From contig CM033402.1 of assembly GCA_019426215.1 (NCBI GenBank), positions 7,441,246 through 7,505,245 of the forward strand: a stretch of DNA of 64,000 bases, read 5' to 3'. The stretch comes from Buddleja alternifolia (Eukaryota; Streptophyta; Magnoliopsida; Lamiales; Scrophulariaceae). A program made the position numbers and the translations under genes. Below are positions 55,811 through 64,000 of the stretch, piece by piece. Positions within the stretch are counted from its first letter, which is position 1, and each line of letters starts with the position of its first letter. The notes under the pieces were generated by a model. It ran no database searches. It was not told the DNA's origin and was given only the letters and a program-made list of their open reading frames with translations.

Positions 55811-58315
55811 AAAAAGGTAACTATCTAAAAAAGAAAGAAATAGGATTGTTAACAAAATTCTAACTTTACTAGTTTTTTTATCTTAATATGCTAATTTTGA
55901 GATAATAATATTTAACTTTTAATATTTAAGATAATCATGCACAATAAATATCTCAAGAGTAATAAAAAATAAAAGGTTAATAAATTAGAGATCTATTACT
56001 TTGAGAATTAAGAGCATATGCAATCAATATAAATAGAAAATTAGTTCGAAAAACTAATTATTACGTGATATTTGTGTTAAAGCAACATAAACTAAAACAA
56101 CTATATAACATCTCATCAAACAACTTCATCAATTGAGATATAATGCCTTCAAAATGAATAATGTTAATTTATTTGATAAAAATATAATTCTCATCTCATA
56201 ATTTTTAAAAATTAAATAAATTTATCCAAAATTCCATAGTGAATAATGTAAATCCGACTCAATTGTTAATTCTAAAATGTTCCGCAAGCCTTTCCTAAAT
56301 TCACAACTTGGCCATTAATTTGATAATTCACCTCCGAATTTTAATACCACAAGGGATGTTTTGCCAAAATACAACAACTCAGGGAGGTGATTGCAAATAA
56401 CTCAATACGATTAACTATGCAGCAGCTATTTAGGGTTTACTGGTTCCAGCCAAAAGACTAACAAGTATTTAATAGAGGTTTGGAGCCGCAGTATTAGTAC
56501 AATAAAGAAGTCTCTGACAAAACGAAAGTCTCTGTGTTGGTCGGGGACAATGGCTACTTCATTACTACGGTATTTTCGAATAGAATATCCAATTGGCAGT
56601 TGACAGAGCACTCCTATACATTTTATTAGAGTCGCTCTATTTTTATTTAAATTTAATTACACGAACAAAAATGCCCTTTAATTTATTAAGATAAATCTTA
56701 TCATTTTCTTCAACAAACTAATTTTATATCATTTTATTAGCTAAATGTAGAATAAGTATTCAAAACTTGATAGTTCATGATTTTAAATTTTAAAAGTGAC
56801 GAATAATTACCGTAAAAAAAATAGTTTGTAGAAATGACTAAAACTTTTACTTATTTATTTAGAACCAAATTAGGGTAAATGTTATTTTATCTTGGATAAA
56901 ATTGACAATTATATTCTCATTAAATTTAACAAAAAATAAAATTAGTTATTATTCTAGGTGGACATATTGAGTTCACCCATACTAACTTAGTGTGATATGA
57001 TTTGATGATTATTTTTACTCTTTTGATAGTTTTTAAGGCATTTGATGTTATATTAATTTTTAATATTCAAAAAAGAAATTCTATGGAGCAAATGAGCAAC
57101 ATATATCATTTACAAGTCCAATAAAATCATATCGGTGTTTAATATTCATGACAAGATAATTAGTCTTATTGCACTGATGAAAAGTAGGTTTTTTTTTTAA
57201 TTTCCAAAAAAGTGTTTGAGAAAAAATGCAATTTCATTTGGTATTATTTTCACAAAAAAGAATTACAATATATTTTTCAAAGCTTATTTGGAAGGGATTA
57301 TTAAGTTCACCTTTTAATATTAATAAAAATACTATATAATATATTGAGGGACATTATAGTCAACTTAATTAATGTAAAAAAAATGTGGAGTATCTTTATC
57401 AACTCCCAATCTAATTTAGTATAATGAACGATAAGCACTGTCGTCACAAAACAGAAACCAATCACCACTTGGAGGACTTGTTCCCTCACCATAGTAAAAA
57501 TTACACAACAAAATATCGTCTTAAGATTGTGGAATAAAATTTAACATAGGGTTTGTGTAATTTAGAGTGGATTGATGGATTAAAAGGAAAAGTTGAGGCA
57601 CGACTTTAGACTTGCTCTCCTTAAAAAGATATTGCCACACTCACGGTGCCTACAAAATATGACAATCGTCTCCTAAGATACAACGACTTTTTTCTCGTGG
57701 TAGTAGCCTAGTAGCATTACAAATCCCGAGAATCAGAGAACATACTTCTGTTTTGAACTCTCTTTGAAGGAAATGACTAGTGAATTAATTAATTTACTTT
57801 ATGACACTGATGAGGATTATTTATAGAGTTGAATATGTACAATCGTCATTGGACACATCCATTGGTACGAATAGGTGTGTTCGTACAATCGCGGTCATGA
57901 CTGTACAGATGCGATCAATTGATCATATTCCGTTTGCTCGATTAATTTCTCACTCATCCCAAAATGGATTTGAGTAATTAATTTCAGATAAATTTTTCCA
58001 ACATAAAATTCATGTATAATAGGAAAAAGAAATATTTATTGATTCAAATTTAGTTGTTCCATAAGTTGAAAAAGATAATCATAGTAGAAATTAATTTCTA
58101 GTGTTGAATTTTTCTATTTTAGTCGAATAACATGTGATACTTGGGCAACAAATCTTTTTTTTTCTTTTTTTTGGTAAGTTGACAAATTTCCCACTAGGGA
58201 AAATTATAAGTATTTTCTTTGGAAAAAGGAAAAGTTTAAGTATCTAAAAGGGTTTGGGCAGTACAATAAGACTTGTGCATTTCTCCTCCTCCGATTACGG
58301 TAGCCGCCGACGACA
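55811..58315. other. Intergenic DNA, no gene seen
   Basis: AT-rich. It holds the satellite-related segment at 56785-56875. No supported gene, and no recognisable promoter beyond the immediate 5' flank of the next gene. Confidence 0.45.
56785..56875 (+). repeat. Dispersed relative of the 464-bp satellite edge
   Basis: ATTTTAAAAGTGACGAATAA, then ACCGTAAA, then TAGTTTGTAGAAATGACTAA and TTTTTACTTATTTATTT-like sequence match 31908-32010 in order, spanning the left border of the array. The match ends near AAATTAGG. Confidence 0.7.
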
Positions 58316-58368
58316 ATGGCTTGTTCAGTAATACTTGGTTGTAGTATTTCTCCTCCTCCGATTACGGT
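58279..58368 (+). repeat. 23-bp direct repeat straddling the DUF295 start codon
   Basis: The block TTTCTCCTCCTCCGATTACG, with matching neighbours to a total of 23 bp, occurs at 58279-58301 and 58346-58368. The ATG at 58316 lies between them. The second copy encodes part of the N-terminal SPPPITV. Confidence 0.9.
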
Positions 58369-59758
58369 TCCGAATATCCGCACAACCCAATCTGCTATCC
58401 ATCCTCACATACAAAAATTATTGATCACTAATAGTCGAAGTAAAAGACCTTTCGAGGAATTTCATAGTAGTTGGATTACTCGTAACGCAGCGACTGCTGG
58501 TGGAAGATTTAGACAAAGTTGGATTTCTGCAATCTCAGCCATTGATGATGGTATTAATGCACAATCTCCTTCATCGAGTAGTACGTTACCTTCAAGAATT
58601 TCGCCATGGCTGATGCTACCTCCATCCTTTGAAAACGGTAACATGGTTTATAATTTCTACAGCCTTAAAGATGACAATGTCCTGAGTATCAATAAAAGAG
58701 ATCCAGGCGCCGAGGCCGGAGATGATGAACCAGCAGATGACTCAGAGTTGGTGGGATCGTCACATGGCTGGCTGGTTTTATACAATCGTCGCAACTGTGA
58801 TTTGTTTCTCTCTAATCCCCTGTCTCGTCGTCACATTAAGCTTCCCCCCATTCATAATTTACCTGGGTTCCCGAAAGCTAACTTGGAACGTGGGAGCGGG
58901 GGCGTAAATAGTGTGATACTCTCTTCCTCTCCCGATGACAAAGACTGCCGCGCTCTTATGATTTATGGTCGCCCACATTTTCCTGCTTTCTGCTGTCCTG
59001 GACTAGGCAGCACCACCCAGTGGACTACTATCACCAGATTACATCGCTGTTTTCACAGATCGTGTGTCTATTCCAGCACACAAAAACTATTCTTCTCCGT
59101 AGATGATTTCTACGACATTGTAGTTTTCGATATTGCTGGTGACCCTAAATCCTCTCCTCCTAGGAGCTTCATAATGGATGAACCTGATTTGGAAGAGGAG
59201 GATTTCCCCTGGCCCTATCATGACCGAGACTGGCTTGACAAATGCCACAATAGACAGTTCTTGGTGGTCGCTGATCGGCTGCCCAATTCAAAGGGAGACC
59301 TCCTCCATATCTGGCGGCATACCATGAAAGAAATGTACCCTGATGGTTCCAGTGCCAACGAAACAATTCATGACGACGACCATGATGATGCTGATCGTAT
59401 GAGGTATCCCTACAAAACTATTGATTTCACTGTTGATGTATATGATGCCAAGAAAAAGGAATGGTATAACATGCGCGATACCTTGGATGGTCTGGCTATC
59501 TTTATTGGTAACAACCATTCGTTTGCCATGAGAGCTTGTGATTTCCCTGAACTCAAGCCCGATTCCATTTACTTTACTGATGAACGGTATGTAATGTCAT
59601 CCGCTTCCTATCCTAATAAGTGCAACTTTGGTGGGCACGATATTGGCATCTACAACTTTAAAGACAAGACTTTCTCGCCTTGCTATTATCCCTGTGATTA
59701 TGAAAGCATTAAGAGGATTGAGCCCGCACCTATGTGGTTCACGCCTAGCCCCCTTTAA
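58316..59758 (+). CDS. DUF295 domain protein, single exon, 480 residues
   Basis: Plant-specific DUF295 family, some members with an F-box and some organelle-targeted. No F-box is apparent here. Residues 1-100 are Ser/Thr/Arg-rich with few acidic residues (ITNSRSKRPFEEFHSSWITR), like a transit peptide. The domain follows: GSSHGWLVLYNRRNCDLFLS then NPLSRRHIKLPPI near 148-180; QWTTITRLHRCFHRSCVYSS and LFFSVDDFYDIVVFDI near 240-275; QFLVVADRLP; FTVDVYDAKKKEW; and the C-terminal block IYFTDERYVM with DIGIYNFKDKTFSPCYYP and MWFTPSPL. Length fits the family. The ATG context ACAATGG is good. A predicted mitochondrial location is an inference from composition. No intron signals interrupt the frame. 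Confidence 0.9.
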   Translation: MACSVILGCSISPPPITVPNIRTTQSAIHPHIQKLLITNSRSKRPFEEFHSSWITRNAATAGGRFRQSWISAISAIDDGINAQSPSSSSTLPSRISPWLMLPPSFENGNMVYNFYSLKDDNVLSINKRDPGAEAGDDEPADDSELVGSSHGWLVLYNRRNCDLFLSNPLSRRHIKLPPIHNLPGFPKANLERGSGGVNSVILSSSPDDKDCRALMIYGRPHFPAFCCPGLGSTTQWTTITRLHRCFHRSCVYSSTQKLFFSVDDFYDIVVFDIAGDPKSSPPRSFIMDEPDLEEEDFPWPYHDRDWLDKCHNRQFLVVADRLPNSKGDLLHIWRHTMKEMYPDGSSANETIHDDDHDDADRMRYPYKTIDFTVDVYDAKKKEWYNMRDTLDGLAIFIGNNHSFAMRACDFPELKPDSIYFTDERYVMSSASYPNKCNFGGHDIGIYNFKDKTFSPCYYPCDYESIKRIEPAPMWFTPSPL

Positions 59759-61744
59759 TTAGGAATTTTCTATCTCCTTTAATTTTATTTATGCTTTCTT
59801 ATATTTATGGATGGATCATCTTTGTTTTGTTATAATTAATGGATTTTGATTACTTATGCTACGTACTTTTGGTTATGTTATATACTAGTGAATATTGGGA
59901 TATCTATGAAGTTGACTCCCATCTCTCTGTTTTTAAGTTCTATATATACAATATATATAATCTTCTTTCTCTATCTTTCTCTCTGTCTTTCCAATAGCTG
60001 TTGTTTGTTCCTTCCTCTATGTGCAATTATGTTGCTCAAGATGCATTACTTATAGTGTCAGCCTCGGGGTGGACTTATAGAATACTATTTTGATTATTTG
60101 CAAGACACTAAGGTAAAACTGTTTCTTTGATCAAGTAGTACAGTATTGTTGCGCCTCCTAATTATTTTTAATCATGATTTTTACGTAATAACTAATTATC
60201 TTAGCTTTTATTTTTGTTTGAGTAAAATCGTAACCGAAATGTCCTGCCTTATGGAAAGACAAATCCCATGTAAGCGACATGGCCTTTTGTCCGTGTTAAC
60301 GCCAGAGAAGAGGCAGAGGAAGGAAGAGAAAGCCTATTTTTGTTGCTTCATTCTACCATCTCTGGCACAGTAAAATGTTGGAGATCGCCTCAAAATATCA
60401 CTCTTCTTCTCTAAACAAAAACAGAAGTATAATAATCATGAGAATAACTTTCCTTTGCATCTGATTCCTCCAATTTTAAGTTCGTCTTTTCTTTTTTCTG
60501 TTCTTTAATTTATGGTTAAAAATGTGGTTCCAAATTTTCACGGTTTGTTTACTATTTTCCTGGTACCTTTAACTCCCAAATCTTACTAAAAATTTAATGC
60601 AAGAATGCTTGGCTTCAACTTTCAGTTTTTGTCTTCAATTTTTAAGGTTTTACCATTGAAAGTTTAAAACGAACGACAGAAGAATCACCTATTTGCTTGA
60701 TGTTTAAAAATCATTAGGAGCCACTTATGGCTGCCATTCTTCTTTCTTAAGAAGTGAAAACTTTTATGTATCAATGGGCTAAAAAATTTGCCAATTAAGT
60801 GGTGATGTTAGGATATTTGCATTATAAGCTTTTACGCGGTCATTTACATAAACATTTAGGATATTTCGTATTGAGCTCGACTAATTCAAGTGAATGTTGT
60901 AGTAAGTCTATGAGGTGTTCCTGAAAAACAACAAATCAAAAATGGTTCCATTGATGGTCATCATGTGGGGATTTACACAAGGAATGTGGTAGACAGAAAT
61001 ATTTGTATAGTCGCTTTCGGATAGATAAAGCTGATTTGTTATCACCAAGCATTAAGTGGATATAGTTTCATATTACTTGTACACTTTCATTCCCTGTTGA
61101 GCCATATTTAGACATCTCAGTAGCAGCATGTTCTTCCCTCTGTTCAGTGAAATTCTTTCACGATTTTTATGTTGTAAATACTTGTATGATTGCTGCTAAA
61201 ACAATAAAAAGATTGTTTTTCGTCCTTTATGAGAGGTGGATATATATGTTATGGTTCCGACTTCCAAGTGTGGAAGTAGTTCAAGAATTCCGTCCCTCTG
61301 TCGACCTTCCGTTGCATCAGCAGCAGAAAAAAAATCTGTTAAATAAGGGCTCAAGTATTCATGTTCTATTGGCAATTCATTTGTTGATCCTGTATTTGTA
61401 TTTGCTTTTCATTTTACCTTGCAGGTTCTTCTTTCAGCTGTACCTTGGCAATTTCTGTAATAAATAGAGTTATAGAAATGTGGTTTGAAACACTAAGACA
61501 TCCTAAAATCTGCATTTCTCACTAACTAATGAATATGGTTTGATTGTTTGTTTGTTGATGCAGCTTATGGTACTTGCCACTACCCTGCCGGGAAATGCAT
61601 GAACTATAGGCATGCCTTTGTATACCCTACGTTGGCGAGAAATTTCTTACAGTGGTGAGCTAGCTAGAGATTGTTCGTGTACATATAGCTCAACCCATAG
61701 TTGTATAGTTAGATAAGCTGATTTCGGATTATTGATAGCCATTT
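59759..61744. other. 3' flank of the DUF295 gene and intergenic DNA
   Basis: The first few hundred bp should include the 3' UTR. Short open stretches near 60210-60370 and 61560-61660 looked exon-like but have no recognised family or consistent splice sites, so no gene is called. Confidence 0.4.
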
Positions 61745-61925
61745 TAGGGGGGGAATGCAATTTTGGTCCCTAAACTTGCCACCCAAAACACTTTTGGTCT
61801 CTCATTTGTTGGACTCGACAAAATTGATTCCTAATATTGTAATTTTAAACAATTTTCGTCCCTGCCGTTAAGGTCCCGTCAAAAACAGACAAAATCGCTC
61901 GTGTTTCCCGCACGTGAGCTGAAAA
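61745..61925. mobile_element. Truncated relative of the 52720-53000 MITE
   Basis: AATTTTGGTCCCTAAACTTG, CACCCAAAACACTTTTGGTC, TTGGACTCGACAAAATTGA and CGTCCCTGCCGTTA follow the same order as one arm of the 52720 element. The other arm is missing. Confidence 0.7.
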
Positions 61926-62573
61926 CGGGTGAAATAGATCAAACCTCATTCATTTCAGCAGTTGAATAAAAAAAGAACTCAAATGTTTTCTCCCCAATCT
62001 GAATACCCCTGACTAATCAGATCCAAAATTGCCCAGATCTTTGCCCAAAACTTATAAAATTCTTTCATATCTTCAAAACTCAGTTGGTAATCGTTTGTAT
62101 TGTGAAAAATTTGAGGGATTCATGCTTCAAATACTTCGATTGAGAAACCCTGACCTTCGAACCCTAATACACCAAAAATGTAATGTTAATTTATTATTAA
62201 TATATGAAGATGGATAGAAAGTAATGATTTGAGAAAATGATTTTGATTTTTTTGTGTGAAATGATTGATATAGTGAATGATAGGTTGTTATATAGGTGAT
62301 TGAAAAAGTTAAGTTGAAAAAAATTGAACTTAGATGAAAAATAGTTTGCGTTATTATTTTTTAGAATTTTGTGATCCAAAATATTGAAAATAGAATTTCA
62401 AAACATAAACAAATTTTATTTATATCCTTAATCTCTTTTCTTTTTTTCCTTTGTTTTTTTCCCGCTTTATTCCTTAAATTTTCTTCTTAGTAGGGTGAAG
62501 CTATTGGGAATGATGGGGAAGCGAATGGGGGGTATACAAGCAAGATTGATTGATTGATTAGTGATAATATTTT
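61926..62573. other. Intergenic DNA, no gene seen
   Basis: AT-rich; no supported coding region. The open frame at about 62029-62217 has no recognised similarity. Confidence 0.4.
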
Positions 62574-63245
62574 GAAAACTGACTCGGACCGGATAGATCG
62601 TCGACCGGTGCTTTAAATGGTCCGATTAAACCTGAAAATCGCTATGCACTCAAAACCACCTTATTTTGTGAAAGCCGCCTAACTTGGCGGTTCAACCGTC
62701 AAATCGAGCAGCCGGTTCATGAGTTGATCGATCCGGCCGGTCCAATGAAGAAGACAGATGTGAGGTTTCTTCTCGTCTCACATTTCTCAAATTTCAATTT
62801 AAGCTGAATTGATATGTAGCAAACGTAGTGGAATGATTGCAAGAGGAGGGAATTGATGAAAAGAAAAATAGATGATAAATGAAACTGGAAAAAAACATCT
62901 GGAGGACATGTTGTCATTGTATTAGTTTTTTCATTAATTTTGTCTCCCTTTTCTATATTTCTTTCTTTTGCTGACTACATACAAAATCACAGGTTCCAAG
63001 ATTCTAAGTTGATACATTTATTTTGGCTTTATGTGATATATAATTCGAAATATATGACAAATATATATATATATGCATATTTTATTATTTTGTATTATTA
63101 TTAGTTAATAAAAATTGAATATTATTTATTACATAATTATGAAGTCATCAGTTTGACCACGATCGACCCGGCGGTCGAACCAGTGATCCCTTGACCCAGT
63201 CAATTTTTCGGTTCAATGAACAGTTCGAGTTTCAAAACATTAATT
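62574..63245. mobile_element. TIR element with CCGGTT/GACCGG-rich ends
   Basis: The left part (TTTTGAAAACTGACTCGGACC, then CGTCGACCGGT and GATCCGGCCGGTCC) and the right part (CGATCGACCCGGCGGTCGAACC to GTTCGAGTTTCAAAAC) are inverted relatives. The interior is AT-rich and non-coding. This matches the style of non-autonomous hAT-like elements common in plants. Borders are approximate. Confidence 0.5.
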
Positions 63246-63337
63246 AGTGATCAAATATGGGACTTTTTAAATAAATAATACTATTTTAAATAATATTTAT
63301 ATAAATAATACACAAAAAAAAAATTCAGAACTAGTAT

Positions 63338-64000
63338 AATACGCCATTGGTAATGGCGTATCCAGGTGGATTCGCCATTACCAATGGCGTATCCAGGTGG
63401 ATTCGCCATTACCAATGGCGTATCCACATTTTTCGATTTTTTTATTCTTTTATTTTGCTGATTGTTTTTTTAAAAAATTTATGTGACAAGGTACGCCATT
63501 GTGAATGGCGTACCCTCACATATTGTTATTTTCCTTTCTTATTTTTCTTTATGGATTTTTGTCATTTTTTGGATGATTTTTCAACATCTTCTGTATATTT
63601 TCGGGCTTCGACTTCAACACAAAAAATGTAGATTGACTCACAAAGTTTGTAACGGTGCAAGAATTGATTCATTTCGAAAATCATCCCGAAAATGACTGAA
63701 TTTTGTTTTTTTTCGAAAAATCCGTATATGTGACTTTAACATGTTGTATTTTTTCACCTGGTTATCGAAATGAATCAATTCATGTACCGTTACAAACTTT
63801 GTGAGTCAATATACATTTTTTGTGTTGAAGTCGAAGCCCGAAAATGTACAGAAGATGTCGAAAAATCATCTCGAAAATGACGAAAATCCATGAAGGAAAA
63901 TAACAATATGTGAGGGTACACCATTCACAATGGCGTACCCTGTCACATAAATTTAAAAAAAAAATCAGCAAAATAAAAGAATAAAGAAATCGGAAAATGT
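63338..64000. repeat. Large palindrome with GGCGTA-type dyads, cut by the window end
   Basis: A 31-bp tandem repeat around AATGGCGTATCCAGGTGGAT (63352, 63383, 63414) precedes the left arm (63426-63690). The right arm (about 63772-64000) is its inverted copy at roughly 90% identity, with a spacer of about 80 bp. Each arm contains the dyad TACGCCATTGTGAATGGCGTA or its near copy. The element continues past the window end. Confidence 0.9.

Noticed and set aside
60210..60375. Possible exon downstream of the DUF295 gene
   Set aside because: Short open frame without recognised similarity or consistent splice sites; probably untranslated or intergenic.
61560..61660. Possible exon around a YPAGKCMNY-like frame
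   Set aside because: Single short stretch, no family recognised, no neighbouring exons.

Overview
The window is nuclear DNA from a flowering plant, most likely a eudicot. The evidence is GT-AG introns, plant-only gene families (ALMT, DUF295), plant LTR-retrotransposon lineages, tRNA-derived SINEs, many MITEs and a low GC content. An asterid such as Lamiales is a guess from the feel of the proteins only. Two host genes look intact: an aluminium-activated malate transporter (ALMT, six exons, 5134-7675, + strand) and a single-exon DUF295 protein (58316-59758, + strand). A GRF zinc-finger plus membrane-segment gene (43554-44741, - strand) is recognisable but its 5' end is unresolved, and an R-SNARE/VAMP fragment (54560-54724) is a relic. 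Nearly everything else is mobile or repetitive DNA.

Layout. 1-5 kb: a TIR element with a tandemly duplicated end, a TRIM retrotransposon and a MITE with a 9-bp TSD just upstream of the ALMT TATA box. 8-13 kb: a SINE, a LINE-type RNase H relic with a 30-codon in-frame duplication, a decayed PIF/Harbinger transposase and an AT-microsatellite tandem repeat. 13.7-31.8 kb: a nested retrotransposon complex. The outer element is a Tat-lineage Ty3/gypsy element with gag, protease, RT, integrase and a spliced antisense ORF. Into it went (a) a gag-only Ty1/copia-type element at 17126-20655, (b) a non-coding LTR element at 24666-30200, which itself carries a 2339-bp solo LTR of family (a), and (c) a 374-bp ORF fragment inside the 3' LTR.

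31.9-39.7 kb is a tandem array of 17 monomers of about 464 bp, joined at its right end to the C-terminus of a second PIF/Harbinger transposase whose Myb/SANT-like partner ORF follows. 40.8-41.8 kb holds an older, degenerate repeat of about 320 bp. 45-56 kb is dense in foldback elements, MITEs and SINEs; a 664-bp direct duplication there preserves the empty sites of one MITE and one SINE. 61.7-64 kb holds more TIR elements and ends in a large palindrome cut by the window edge.

The most unusual signal is at 27918-27992. Immediately inside the 5' LTR of the non-coding LTR element lies a complete, CCA-terminated antisense copy of tRNA-Asp(GUC), not just the usual primer-binding site, followed by two partial copies. 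This looks like read-through reverse transcription of the priming tRNA fixed in the genome. Other strong points are the 17-copy satellite with a dispersed relative at 56.8 kb, the solo LTR with a duplicated promoter block, and the terminal palindrome made of GGCGTA-type dyads.
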